From: Clostridium sp. 'White wine YQ'
GTDB taxonomy: Bacteria > Bacillota > Clostridia > Clostridiales > Clostridiaceae
Direction of reading: 5' to 3'
Assembly: GCF_028728205.1 (NCBI RefSeq)
Contig: NZ_JAQYUU010000001.1
Coordinates: 248,001-312,000 of the forward strand
Length of the DNA: 64,000 nt
Under the pieces are notes generated by a model. That model saw only the letters and a program-made list of their open reading frames with translations, made no database searches and was not told the DNA's origin. Shown here one piece after another: positions 44,220-52,575 of the stretch. The translations under genes and the position numbers were made by a program. Each line of letters begins with the position of its first letter. Within the stretch, counting starts at the first letter, position 1.

Positions 44220-44954
44220 ATGAAAAAGTTTATTTCAGTAATATTAAGTTTTTCAATTTTAAGTTTTACTGTAATAGGTTGTCAAAAAGGAACTTCTCCA
44301 ATTAAACCACAAGTAGTTCCTAATCAATCTGGCGGAAATGATACAACAGGAGATACAACTGGTACAACAGGAGATCAAAATAATACAAATGGTACATTGA
44401 ATCAGCCTAATACAAATCCAGGGGATGGAAATGTACAAAATACAAATCCTCCAAACTCAAATAATAATCCAAAACCTCCAACTAATAATAATATTCCTGA
44501 AGGAACTAATCCATCAGGAAACCCTAATACTCCTAACAGTGGAAACCCAGGTGTTACTACTGGAGATGTTGTAAATGATATATTAACAAATACAAATGCA
44601 GAAAGAACAAAACAAGGACTACAACCACTTAAGCTTAATGCAGGAGTATCAAAATTAGCAGCAATGAAAGCTAGAGATATGTATGATAAAAACTATTTTT
44701 CTCATACATCACCAACTTATGGAGATCCAGGACAAATGCTTACTAATAATGGATTTAAATATGCAACTATGGGTGAGAATATATACACATCTACAGGAAT
44801 GACACCAAATGGTGCAAATACTGTAACTCAATGGATGAATTCTCCTGGACATAGAGCAAATATACTTAACAGTGCATTTAAAGAAATAGGAATAGGAATA
44901 TATTATAGTAATGGTAGATACTATGCTACTCAAATGTTCTATACACCTCAATAG
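44220..44954 (+). CDS. CAP/SCP-domain lipoprotein
   Basis: The 244-residue protein has a lipoprotein signal with lipobox VIGC (Cys21), a ~90-residue Pro/Asn/Gly/Thr linker, and a C-terminal CAP domain. The domain shows NAERTKQGLQPLKLN, MYDKNYFSHTSP, MGENIYTS and TQWMNSPGHRANILN, as in YkwD-type bacterial CAP proteins found in spores and on cell surfaces. It is predicted to be tethered outside the membrane. The biochemical role of bacterial CAP proteins is unclear. GAGGTGA precedes the ATG. Confidence 0.9.
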   Translation: MKKFISVILSFSILSFTVIGCQKGTSPIKPQVVPNQSGGNDTTGDTTGTTGDQNNTNGTLNQPNTNPGDGNVQNTNPPNSNNNPKPPTNNNIPEGTNPSGNPNTPNSGNPGVTTGDVVNDILTNTNAERTKQGLQPLKLNAGVSKLAAMKARDMYDKNYFSHTSPTYGDPGQMLTNNGFKYATMGENIYTSTGMTPNGANTVTQWMNSPGHRANILNSAFKEIGIGIYYSNGRYYATQMFYTPQ

Positions 44955-45021
44955 AAGAGGAAAAACTCGAAGTCTTCGAACTAACTGAGGTATTTAATAA
45001 TATATTTTTAGCTAAAAGTAG

Positions 45022-45047
45022 AAAACAGATAGAAATATCTGTTTTTT
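45022..45047 (+). terminator. Terminator after the CAP gene
   Basis: AAACAGATA (45023-45031), GAAA, TATCTGTTT (45036-45044), then more T. Confidence 0.85.
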
Positions 45048-45076
45048 ACTTTTTATAAAACACATCAGGTAATTTG

Positions 45077-45085
45077 TGGTATAAT
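45077..45085 (+). promoter_or_regulatory. Extended -10 promoter of the RibD-like reductase gene
   Basis: TGGTATAAT (45077-45085) is an extended -10. The start codon is 34 bases downstream. No good -35 is seen. Confidence 0.55.
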
Positions 45086-45118
45086 CTTATAAATATTATT
45101 AACTAAGGAGGAAATTAC

Positions 45119-45646
45119 ATGAGTGACAGAAACGTAGTTTTATATATAGCAATGAGCTTAGATGGCTATATAGCAACAAAAGAAGATGATATTAGCTGGC
45201 TATCACAGGTTGAAGTGGATGGAGAAGACTATGGATATGCAAAGTTTATAGACAGAATAGATACTGTAATAATGGGCAGAAAGACTTATGATAAAGTATG
45301 TTCTTTTGGAATTGAGTTTCCTCATAAAGATAAAAAATGCTATATAATTTCTAGAAAGAAAAAAGAATCTAATGGGGTTGAATACTATTCTGGAGATATA
45401 AAGAAGCTTATAGAAGAATTGAAAAATAAAGATGGAAAGGATATTTTTGTTGACGGAGGAGCTGAAGTAGTAAATGAAATTCTTAGGGAAAATCTTTTTG
45501 ATGAATATATAATATCTATAATTCCAATATTATTGGGAGATGGAAAGAGGCTATTTCAAGATGGGCGTCCTACTAAGGAAGTTCTATATGTAGGAAGTAA
45601 GTCTTATTTTTCTGGGCTAGTACAAGTACATTATAAAAATAAGTAA
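45119..45646 (+). CDS. Dihydrofolate reductase/RibD C-terminal family protein
   Basis: The 175-residue protein begins VVLYIAMSLDGYIATKEDDISWL, the classic start of the RibD_C/YwjB-YyaP family, and holds VIMGRKTYDKV, DIFVDGGAEVVNEIL and SIIPILLGDGKRLF. It probably binds NADPH and reduces an unknown pterin- or ribityl-like substrate. Such stand-alone members are distinct from folate DHFR. GGAGG precedes the ATG. A hairpin follows, shared with a tiny gene on the other strand. Confidence 0.85.
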   Translation: MSDRNVVLYIAMSLDGYIATKEDDISWLSQVEVDGEDYGYAKFIDRIDTVIMGRKTYDKVCSFGIEFPHKDKKCYIISRKKKESNGVEYYSGDIKKLIEELKNKDGKDIFVDGGAEVVNEILRENLFDEYIISIIPILLGDGKRLFQDGRPTKEVLYVGSKSYFSGLVQVHYKNK

Positions 45647-45651
45647 AATAA

Positions 45652-45682
45652 AAATAACCTAAGGTTATCTTTTAGGTTATTT
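45652..45682. terminator. Bidirectional hairpin between the RibD-like gene and the 20-aa gene
   Basis: AAATAACCTAA (45652-45662) and TTAGGTTATTT (45672-45682). The minus-strand exit, rich in T, is the stronger one. Confidence 0.7.
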
Positions 45683-45684
45683 CT

Positions 45685-45747
45685 CTAGTCAACGGTTTCT
45701 AAACATTCATTTATAAGTTCAGAAGAATATTTAATTTGAACTTCCAT
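45685..45747 (-). CDS. Tiny hypothetical protein (20 aa)
   Basis: On the minus strand AAAGGAG lies 9 bases before ATG 45747. Twenty codons follow, encoding MEVQIKYSSELINECLETVD, and end with TAG directly before a terminator hairpin. A promoter (TTGATA-16-TAGAAT) precedes it. The peptide is acidic, has one Cys and no membrane segment. The full set of expression signals makes a real gene likely, but the function is unknown. Confidence 0.55.
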   Translation of the reverse strand: MEVQIKYSSELINECLETVD

Positions 45748-45778
45748 AATTTTCACTCCTTTCAGTATCCTACAGACT

Positions 45779-45806
45779 ATTCTATCACTTATAAATAAAT
45801 TATCAA
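45779..45806 (-). promoter_or_regulatory. Promoter of the 20-aa gene
   Basis: Minus strand: TTGATA (45806-45801), 16-base spacer, TAGAAT (45784-45779). Confidence 0.55.
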
Positions 45807-45866
45807 CCAAAATTTAGCTATTTTAACATAGATATCAAAAAATAAATAATTAAAGAAGGGAAGAGT

Positions 45867-46349
45867 ATGAGCAAAATATATGATATATTAAATAATTTGA
45901 ATATTACCTTTGATGAATATAAGCATAAAGCAGTATTCACAGTAGAGGAAACTAAGGAAATACCAATGAAAATTCCAGGCCAGCATTGTAAGAACTTATT
46001 TTTGAAGAATAGAAAAGGGGATCAATATTATTTACTTATAGTTGATGATAGTAAGAGAGTTGATATAAAACATATAACAAATGAGATAAATGAAAAGTCA
46101 CTTTCTTTTGCGTCTGAGGAAAAATTAAAGTCAATACTTGGGCTAACACCTGGATCAGTAACTCCCTTTGGATTAATAAATGATATAGACAAACATGTTA
46201 AGGTACTAATAGATAAGGATTTAGAATTATGTAATTATATAACATTTCACCCAAATGTAAACACTTCCACGCTACTTTTAAGTTATAATGATTTTATTAA
46301 ATTTTTAGGATATTGTGGTAATGAATTTACGTATGTAAATATTACTTAG
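45867..46349 (+). CDS. YbaK/ProX-type aminoacyl-tRNA deacylase
   Basis: The 160-residue YbaK-fold protein removes wrongly attached amino acids (such as Ala from tRNA-Pro) in trans. CKNLFLKNRKGDQYYLLIV carries the conserved Lys of the family, and LGLTPGSVTPFGLIND and VNTSTLLLS are further signatures of the ProX/PrdX subgroup. GAAGGGAAG precedes the ATG. It lies 10 bases before the Amj gene and is probably co-transcribed with it. Substrate specificity cannot be read from sequence. Confidence 0.88.
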   Translation: MSKIYDILNNLNITFDEYKHKAVFTVEETKEIPMKIPGQHCKNLFLKNRKGDQYYLLIVDDSKRVDIKHITNEINEKSLSFASEEKLKSILGLTPGSVTPFGLINDIDKHVKVLIDKDLELCNYITFHPNVNTSTLLLSYNDFIKFLGYCGNEFTYVNIT

Positions 46350-46359
46350 TGGAGGATTT

Positions 46360-47157
46360 ATGGATATTAGAGTAATTATTGTATTAGTAATGAATTTTAT
46401 CATTACATTAATTGGGACTTTAGGATACTCAGTAAGGCTTGTGGGAGTAAGAACTGGTAAAATTGCAATTTCATTTGCTCTTTTCAATATTGTTATGCTA
46501 GTTTCTAGAATTGCAGTTTCTATACAAACGCCAGTCTTAACAAGTTATGTAGAATTTAGCACAAATAGCTTTGAGGTACTCAAGGTATTTTATATAATTA
46601 TTGTGATTTCAACAATAGCTACAATTGTAGGTGCATTTCTTATTCCTACTTTTCAAAAGATATTAGCTAAAGGTGTAATTGCATTTTCTGTAGATAAATC
46701 AGTTTCTAAAATAGTACTACATGGCTTTTCAAAAGCTGGGGTTAAACATATAAAAAATTCAATTGCTATACCAGTTAAGGAGAGCGTAACAAGTATTGAG
46801 TTTAAAAAGTTACCTAAAAAGTTATTGCTAACTAATGCAATAATAGTAGCTATTTCTACAGCAGGAGCACTATCACCAATTTATGCTGGTATGTTAGCAC
46901 CTAGTTATGGGAGAACTTGTCTTGCATTAGCTGGAATTATTAATGGAATTGCTACACTGCTATTGACCATGTTTACTGATCCACATTTATCAATAATGAC
47001 AGATGACGTTATTGATGGTAGAAAATCACCAGAAGAATTTAGAACTTGTGTTATTGGAATGGTAGGAAGCAAAGCTATTGGTACTCTAATGTCAGTTACA
47101 TTACTAGTTCCAGCAGCATATATTATAGTATATGTGGCTGGAATAATAAAAGGTTAG
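46360..47157 (+). CDS. amj: Amj-type lipid II flippase
   Basis: The 265-residue membrane protein has about six helices and matches the Amj (formerly YdaH, DUF2837) family: GTLGYSVRLVGVRTGKIAISFALFN at the start, PTFQKILAKGV, and STAGALSPIYAGMLAP later. Amj moves lipid II across the membrane for peptidoglycan synthesis, as an alternative to MurJ. GGAGG precedes the ATG. It sits between a tRNA-editing gene and a phosphodiesterase, without a cell envelope stress promoter that I can see. Confidence 0.85.
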   Translation: MDIRVIIVLVMNFIITLIGTLGYSVRLVGVRTGKIAISFALFNIVMLVSRIAVSIQTPVLTSYVEFSTNSFEVLKVFYIIIVISTIATIVGAFLIPTFQKILAKGVIAFSVDKSVSKIVLHGFSKAGVKHIKNSIAIPVKESVTSIEFKKLPKKLLLTNAIIVAISTAGALSPIYAGMLAPSYGRTCLALAGIINGIATLLLTMFTDPHLSIMTDDVIDGRKSPEEFRTCVIGMVGSKAIGTLMSVTLLVPAAYIIVYVAGIIKG

Positions 47158-47165
47158 GTGAAATT

Positions 47166-47735
47166 ATGAAATTTGCTATAGTTTCAGATATTCATGGAAA
47201 TATAAAGGCACTAGAAGCATTTATAAAATATATAGATGATGAAAATATTGAGAAAATACTTAACCTTGGAGATATTTTGGCAGGGGAGTATCCTAGAGAA
47301 GTATTTGAGAAGGTTTTTAGTGATAAAAGATTTATAAATATTAGAGGGAATCATGAAAATAAGTTTTCAGCATACCTATATGAGCAATATGGGGGAGAAA
47401 TAGTAAGAGAATTAAATAAGCTAGAAATAAAAAAGATTATAGATATAAATGGTAAAAGTTTTTTAATGGTACATTCTAGAGAAACTTCTAATATAGATAT
47501 ACCTCTTTTATATAACGGGGAATCTTTAGAAAAGTTTTTAAAGGATTACGATGATTCTGTAGATTATGTCTTAATTGGTCATACTCATTTACCATTAATG
47601 GTGACAAGTTATGGAGAAAAAACAATCATAAATCCTGGCTCTCTAGGGTTGACTGTCGATGGATATGCTTACTTTTGTATTGGAGAATTTACAAATGAAG
47701 AAATATCCTTTAATTTTAAAAAAATAAAAGTTTAA
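47166..47735 (+). CDS. YfcE/MJ0936-type metallophosphoesterase
   Basis: This 189-residue calcineurin-like phosphoesterase has the metal-binding motifs in order: SDIHGN (residues 7-12), GDILAG, RGNHE, VHSRE and IGHTHLPL followed by INPGSLG. Relatives hydrolyse phosphodiesters in the cytoplasm. ATG 47166 follows a GGTGA that overlaps the amj stop, so the genes are coupled. The frame is open upstream, but only inside amj. Confidence 0.9.
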   Translation: MKFAIVSDIHGNIKALEAFIKYIDDENIEKILNLGDILAGEYPREVFEKVFSDKRFINIRGNHENKFSAYLYEQYGGEIVRELNKLEIKKIIDINGKSFLMVHSRETSNIDIPLLYNGESLEKFLKDYDDSVDYVLIGHTHLPLMVTSYGEKTIINPGSLGLTVDGYAYFCIGEFTNEEISFNFKKIKV

Positions 47736-47800
47736 ATATGAAATAATTTAGATAAAATAGGAATTTAATTTCAAAAATTAACCACACTAATAATGTAACT

Positions 47801-47865
47801 ATAGGGTTTTAAGTGCAACTAATAATTTATTTGTTTAAGAATAAATTAAGTTTCCTATAAAAACC
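47801..47865 (+). ncRNA. Structured leader RNA before the 47.9 kb gene (candidate motif, copy 2)
   Basis: P1 is GGTTTT (47805-47810) with AAAACC (47860-47865). The junction AAGTGC (47811-47816) leads to P2, AACT-[AA]-TAATTTATT (47817-47831) with AATAAATTA-AGTT (47840-47852). The 5' 32 bases match the hcp leader at about 28 positions. The fourth P2 pair changes from A-T to T-A relative to hcp with pairing kept. As in hcp, GTTT after P2 can also pair with the AAAC of P1. Confidence 0.6.
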
Positions 47866-47895
47866 ATGTATATATTGCATTAAGGGGTGAGTTTT

Positions 47896-48528
47896 TTGAA
47901 AAACAAATTAATCCTCATATTATTAATACTTTTACTTAGTTTAATTCCTGTTACAGTTATGATTAACTATAAAAAAGAAAATGAAGCGATTAATAATGAA
48001 GAAACTCAGGAGATATTCTGGCCCTTTGAAAATATAGAAAAGAGAAATAAAGTTTTAAATGAAGAAAATGAATTCAACTACAAAGAAATATTAGAGCAAA
48101 AGAGAACTTTAAAGGAAGGTATTGATAAGGCTTGGGAACAAAAGTTAAATAATAGAAGTAAATCTAGAGAATTATTAAATAAATATATTAATGATGTAGC
48201 TGAAAAGGTTAAAAAAGGGCTACTATCTAATAATGATGCAAAAAACCAAATAGATAAAACTAAAAAAGAAGAGGAAGAGTACTGGGAGAATTCAAGTAAG
48301 TATATTGAAGCTAGTTTAAAAGAAATTGAATCTAAAATGGACTTAAAGCAAAAAGAAATAGATGTTCTAAAGGGAGAACTAGACACCTTAATAGATATTG
48401 GTAAAGAACAAGAAGTAGAAATAAAAGCAAAGGAATATATCAAAGCTTTAAAAGACGAAAATGAATTATTAAGTAATAAGGAATATGTTATAAAAAAGGG
48501 CGGCGAATTGCCAACTATTTTTAATTAA
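47896..48528 (+). CDS. Hypothetical membrane-anchored coiled-coil protein
   Basis: TTG at 47896 is the best start after AAGGGGTGA; an in-frame GTG at 47887 lies within that RBS. The 210-residue product has one N-terminal helix (LILILLILLLSLIPVTVMI) and then a Lys/Glu-rich, strongly coiled-coil domain on the outside. No enzyme motif is seen. Its leader carries a structured RNA element like the one before hcp. It lies 20 bases before add but has no obvious functional tie to it. Confidence 0.7.
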   Translation: MKNKLILILLILLLSLIPVTVMINYKKENEAINNEETQEIFWPFENIEKRNKVLNEENEFNYKEILEQKRTLKEGIDKAWEQKLNNRSKSRELLNKYINDVAEKVKKGLLSNNDAKNQIDKTKKEEEEYWENSSKYIEASLKEIESKMDLKQKEIDVLKGELDTLIDIGKEQEVEIKAKEYIKALKDENELLSNKEYVIKKGGELPTIFN

Positions 48529-48548
48529 TTATAGAAGAGGTAGCAATA

Positions 48549-49565
48549 ATGAATATAATAAAAGATATACAAAAAATACCTAAAATTGAATTACATCTAC
48601 ACTTGGATGGAAGTGCAAGAAAAGAGACAATATGGGAACTACTTAATGAATTAGGTGAAAATCCCTTCAAGAGCTATGAAGAATTAAATAATATATTAAG
48701 TATTGAAGGTAAATGTGAATCACTAAAAGAATATTTAAAAGCATTTTATTTCCCAGTAAAGGTAATGCAGACAAAAGAGGCATTAACAAGAGTAAGTAAA
48801 GAGTTGGCTCAAGATCTTGCAAAAGAGGGAGTTATTTATAGTGAAATAAGATTCGCTCCATATTTCCATCAAGAAAAAGGATTGAGTATAGAAGAAGTTA
48901 TAGAAGCTGTGCTAAAAGGATTCTCCGAAGGGGAGAGAAAATATAAAGTTAAAAGTAGGTTAATCATATGTGCCATGAGAGGTTTTCCTATTGAAAAAAA
49001 TATAGATTTAGTTAAAAGAGCAGCTGCTTTTTTAAACAAAGGTGTTGTTGCTATAGATTTGGCAGGGAATGAACATGATTTTCCCCCTGAAGAAAGCAAA
49101 GAAGTTTTTAAACTCGCAAAAAGTTTAGGCTTTCATATAACTGTGCATGCGGGGGAAACCGGAAAAGAAGAAAATATAGAAAAAGCAATAAATATACTGG
49201 GAGCTGAAAGAATTGGACATGGAGTGTTTGCATATAAGAATCCTAATATATTAAGACTTATTAAGGAAAAAGATATTTTCCTTGAAATGTGTCCAACCAG
49301 TAATTTAAATACTAATGCAGTAAAAAGCTTATCGGAACATCCTATAAAAACATATTATGATAATGGGTTAAAAGTTACTATAAATACTGATAATAGAACA
49401 GTTTCTAATGTGAACTTATCAATTGAAATGAACAATATAATTAATGAATTAGGATTTTCTTTTAAAGATTTTGAGAGGATTACTCAATATGCAGTGGAAG
49501 CAGCATTTTGTAGTAGTGAGGATAAAGAGTGGTTAAAAAATAAAATTGAAAATTATTATATTTAA
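48549..49565 (+). CDS. add: Adenosine deaminase
   Basis: Add converts adenosine (and deoxyadenosine) to inosine in purine salvage. The 338-residue TIM barrel shows the zinc-binding ELHLHLDGS at residues 14-22, VHAGETG with the catalytic region, ERIGHGVF, and NTDNRTVSN near residue 280. AGAAGAGG precedes the ATG. Its activity feeds hypoxanthine to salvage alongside xpt in the same window. Confidence 0.94.
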   Translation: MNIIKDIQKIPKIELHLHLDGSARKETIWELLNELGENPFKSYEELNNILSIEGKCESLKEYLKAFYFPVKVMQTKEALTRVSKELAQDLAKEGVIYSEIRFAPYFHQEKGLSIEEVIEAVLKGFSEGERKYKVKSRLIICAMRGFPIEKNIDLVKRAAAFLNKGVVAIDLAGNEHDFPPEESKEVFKLAKSLGFHITVHAGETGKEENIEKAINILGAERIGHGVFAYKNPNILRLIKEKDIFLEMCPTSNLNTNAVKSLSEHPIKTYYDNGLKVTINTDNRTVSNVNLSIEMNNIINELGFSFKDFERITQYAVEAAFCSSEDKEWLKNKIENYYI

Positions 49566-49610
49566 TAAAATAGAGTAATTAGTTTAAAAATATTTTTTTA
49601 TTGTTAACTT

Positions 49611-49730
49611 TATAATGAATAATACTATAGCAATATGATAAAAATATCAAAGGAACTAATAAAACATAGCTTTGCCATAAGCCTGTTATAAGTATCCTCA
49701 TTAAACTCCTGGTATCAGGGGTTTTTTTCT
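49611..49730 (+). promoter_or_regulatory. Leader or small RNA with terminator before the methionine sulfoxide reductase gene
   Basis: TATAAT at 49611-49616 could start an ~110-base RNA. It holds small hairpins (GATA-AAAA-TATC; GCTT-TGCCAT-AAGC) and ends in a terminator, AACTCCTG (49704-49711), GTAT, CAGGGGTT (49716-49723), TTTTTT. The gene start is 79 bases further on. It may be an attenuator or an independent small RNA. The rest of the 243-base gap shows nothing else. Confidence 0.45.
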
Positions 49731-49808
49731 TTTGAAAACAAATGCTTTTTTTATAAATAACTTTAAGTTAATATAATAATAGAAGAGTAAATTAAAGGAG
49801 GAGTTATT

Positions 49809-50285
49809 TTGAAGGAACTTAAGAACTCAGAAAAAACAAGCGAAACTTTAGGATTTATGGTATCAGCATGTATAGAACAGCTAAAGGATGAGAAAGATGT
49901 AATAGCTAACCTTTCAAATATTTCATCATTTATTAATTTTTATATGGATAGATGTAATTGGGTAGGATTTTATCTATTTAAAGAAAATGAATTAGTTTTA
50001 GGACCATTTCAAGGATTGCCAGCCTGCATAAGAATTCCATTAGGAAAAGGTGTATGCGGAACAGCCGCATTAGAAAAGAGAACTTTAAGAATTGAAAATG
50101 TACATGAGTTTCCAGGTCATATTGCTTGCGATGCAGCATCAAACTCAGAAATTGTAATCCCAATAATAAAGAATGGTGAAATTTATGGAGTTTTAGATAT
50201 AGATAGTCCCGAATTATCTAGATTTACTGAATTAGAGGAAGAATATCTTACTAAAATAGTAAAGGAAATTGAAAAATATATTTAG
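49809..50285 (+). CDS. Free methionine-(R)-sulfoxide reductase (GAF domain)
   Basis: fRMsr reduces free methionine-R-sulfoxide with thioredoxin. The 158-residue GAF protein has the three conserved cysteines in GLPACIRIP, GKGVCGTAA and GHIACDAAS, with the typical DRCNWVGFYLF and VLDIDSP segments. The start is TTG 49809, behind GGAGGAG. It is followed 13 bases later by a DUF4250 gene in the same transcript. A terminator-bearing leader lies upstream. Confidence 0.92.
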   Translation: MKELKNSEKTSETLGFMVSACIEQLKDEKDVIANLSNISSFINFYMDRCNWVGFYLFKENELVLGPFQGLPACIRIPLGKGVCGTAALEKRTLRIENVHEFPGHIACDAASNSEIVIPIIKNGEIYGVLDIDSPELSRFTELEEEYLTKIVKEIEKYI

Positions 50286-50298
50286 GAGATGAGTAGTT

Positions 50299-50487
50299 TT
50301 GGATAGAGAAGAAATATTTAATAGAGATCCTATTATACTATTAAGTATGGTTAATATGAAATTGAGAGATTTTTATAGTTCTCTAGATAATTATTGTTAT
50401 GAAGAAGAAATAGATCAACAAGCATTAATTGAAAGATTAAAAGAAGCTGGATACGAGTATAATTCCAGTAGAAATGCATTTGTATAA
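50299..50487 (+). CDS. DUF4250 domain protein
   Basis: TTG 50299 follows GGAGATGA and encodes 62 residues, MDREEIFNRDPIILL... followed by SMVNMKLRDFYSSLD and a Tyr-rich tail. This pattern matches the DUF4250 family, small soluble helical proteins widespread in clostridia with no known function. It is co-transcribed with the sulfoxide reductase. Confidence 0.82.
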   Translation: MDREEIFNRDPIILLSMVNMKLRDFYSSLDNYCYEEEIDQQALIERLKEAGYEYNSSRNAFV

Positions 50488-50565
50488 AAAAAATTTTAAA
50501 TAATGGAAAAAAATATTTGAATATATAAATATATTATGGTATATTTTTCTTGACCTAAAAACGAG

Positions 50566-50610
50566 ACTCTTTCTATCTAGCAAATTGGATAGGAAGGGTT
50601 TTTAATTTTT
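50566..50610 (+). terminator. Terminator before potA
   Basis: ACTCTTTCTATC (50566-50577) pairs with GATAGGAAGGGT (50588-50599) with wobbles, around TAGCAAATTG, followed by TTTTAATTTTT. It ends the DUF4250 transcript, or attenuates the pot operon. Confidence 0.75.
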
Positions 50611-50635
50611 AAAATTTGGAAGGAGTTGTTAAGGT

Positions 50636-51715
50636 GTGACCGTGAATGCATTTGTTCAGCTAGTGAATGTTTCAAAGAGGTTTGATGGAGATAAAAAGTT
50701 AGTTCTAGATAACCTGAATCTAACAATTAATCAAGGAGAGTTTCTAACGATGCTAGGACCTAGTGGCTGTGGGAAAACCACAACACTAAGAATAATAGCA
50801 GGCTTTGAGAAACCAACAAATGGAGAGGTTATAATTCAAGATGAGAATGTAACTTTAAAAGATCCAAATGAAAGATGTGTAAATACTGTATTCCAAAACT
50901 ATGCACTTTTTCCTCATATGAATATTTATGATAATATTGCCTTTGGTCTTAGAATGAAGAAGGTAAGGAGTGAGGAAATAGATGAAAGAGTTAAAAAAAT
51001 GCTTAAAATGGTTAAGATGGAGGAATACACAAATAGGATGCCTTCAGAATTAAGTGGAGGGCAAAAGCAAAGGATTGCTATAGCCAGAGCGGTTATCAAT
51101 AATCCAAAAGTATTATTGTTAGATGAGCCATTAGGAGCTCTAGATCTTAAACTTCGTAAACAGATGCAGTTTGAACTAAAGCATTTGCAAAAAGAGTTAG
51201 GGATAACATTTATTTTTGTTACCCATGATCAGGAAGAAGCATTAACAATGTCAGATAGAATAATAGTAATGAATGAAGGAGTTGTAGAACAAATAGGAAC
51301 TCCTTATGAAATATATGAAAAACCATCAACAAAATTTGTAGCAGACTTTATTGGAGAGGCAAATATTTTAGAAGCTGTAGTTAAGGAATTAAAAGATAAC
51401 CAAGCTTTACTATCAATTAATACAGGTGAGGAAATATTAATAGAGAATAAAAATTATGAGGTTAACGAAAAGTTATTTTTAGCTATAAGACCAGAAAAAT
51501 TAAGCCTATCCAATTATGAAAATAAACTTATGTCTTTAAAGGTAGCATATAAAGAAAAAGTTTATACTGGTGTAACTCAAAGAACCATAGTTACTCTTGA
51601 AAGTGGACAAGAAATACAAGTTCTAGAATCAACAGACGATAATTTTGATTTTGATAATAAAACCAATGTATATGTTACTTGGAAGCAAGATAATCTAGTG
51701 GTGATGAAGTCATGA
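50636..51715 (+). CDS. potA: Spermidine/putrescine ABC transporter ATPase PotA
   Basis: The 359-residue ATPase has Walker [13 protein letters not shown], the Q-loop [11 protein letters not shown], signature [14 protein letters not shown] and Walker [12 protein letters not shown], followed by a C-terminal TOBE-like regulatory domain. It drives polyamine import with PotB and PotCD. The start is GTG. Position 50636 lies 10 bases after AGGAG, while GTG 50642 is also possible after AAGGTG. Its stop overlaps the potB start by four bases (ATGA). Confidence 0.95.
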   Translation: MTVNAFVQLVNVSKRFDGDKKLVLDNLNLTINQGEFLTMLGPSGCGKTTTLRIIAGFEKPTNGEVIIQDENVTLKDPNERCVNTVFQNYALFPHMNIYDNIAFGLRMKKVRSEEIDERVKKMLKMVKMEEYTNRMPSELSGGQKQRIAIARAVINNPKVLLLDEPLGALDLKLRKQMQFELKHLQKELGITFIFVTHDQEEALTMSDRIIVMNEGVVEQIGTPYEIYEKPSTKFVADFIGEANILEAVVKELKDNQALLSINTGEEILIENKNYEVNEKLFLAIRPEKLSLSNYENKLMSLKVAYKEKVYTGVTQRTIVTLESGQEIQVLESTDDNFDFDNKTNVYVTWKQDNLVVMKS

Positions 51716-52575
51716 TAAAGAAGAGAAAAATAAATATTGGTGCACTTGCTACATTAAGTCCAGTAACTTTTTGGATGATAATTTTTTTCTTAATACCAGC
51801 CCTCTCAATACTCGTTATTAGTTTTTGTGTTAGAGGTGAGGTAGGTGACATACAATATAAATTTACTTTAGATAACTATAGAAAGTTATTTAATCCACTT
51901 TATATAAAAATATTCTTTAACTCCTTAATGATTGCAGTTTCATCAACAGCTTTATGTTTAATTTTTGGATATCCATTTGCTTATATAATTGCAAGAGCAC
52001 ATAAGAAGTTGAAACCTATTCTTGTTATGCTTGTTATATTGCCATTTTGGACTAACTCCTTAGTAAGAACCTATGCAATGATTATATTGCTCAGATCAGA
52101 AGGTATCTTAAATACTATTTTATTAAAATTGCATATTATAAACGTGCCGATAGAGATTATGTATACCAATGTTGCAGTAATGATAGGTATGATTTATATG
52201 ATGATACCATTTATGGTGCTTCCGCTCTATTCCTCAATTGAGAAGGTTGATGAGTCTTATATAGAGGCCGCAAGAGACTTAGGTGCAAGCAAAACCAGTA
52301 CTTTTATAAATGTTATATTACCATTAACTAGAGCAGGTATAGCTTCAGGTAGTCTATTAGTATTTATTCCGACCTTAGGATTATTCTTTATAAGTGATCT
52401 TATGGGAGGAAGTAAGGTTGTTTTAATGAGTAATCTTATTAAAAATCAGTTCCTAACAGCAAGAAATTGGCCATTAGGTTCAGCTATTTCAGTAGTACTA
52501 ATAGTAGTAATGTTAATTTTTATGGCTTTATCAAGACGTGGAAGCGGTGAGTCCATAAGAAAAGAGGTGCTATAG
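51712..52575 (+). CDS. potB: Spermidine/putrescine ABC transporter permease PotB
   Basis: The 287-residue permease has six membrane helices and the EAA loop [29 protein letters not shown] that docks on PotA. It forms half of the membrane channel for polyamine import. Translation is coupled to potA through ATGA, and the next gene starts directly after its stop. Confidence 0.94.
   Translation: MIKKRKINIGALATLSPVTFWMIIFFLIPALSILVISFCVRGEVGDIQYKFTLDNYRKLFNPLYIKIFFNSLMIAVSSTALCLIFGYPFAYIIARAHKKLKPILVMLVILPFWTNSLVRTYAMIILLRSEGILNTILLKLHIINVPIEIMYTNVAVMIGMIYMMIPFMVLPLYSSIEKVDESYIEAARDLGASKTSTFINVILPLTRAGIASGSLLVFIPTLGLFFISDLMGGSKVVLMSNLIKNQFLTARNWPLGSAISVVLIVVMLIFMALSRRGSGESIRKEVL

Noticed and set aside
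44299..44560. Tandem repeat array in the CAP lipoprotein linker
   Set aside because: The Asn/Pro/Gly/Thr-rich linker is low complexity but not a regular repeat, and is normal for such lipoproteins.
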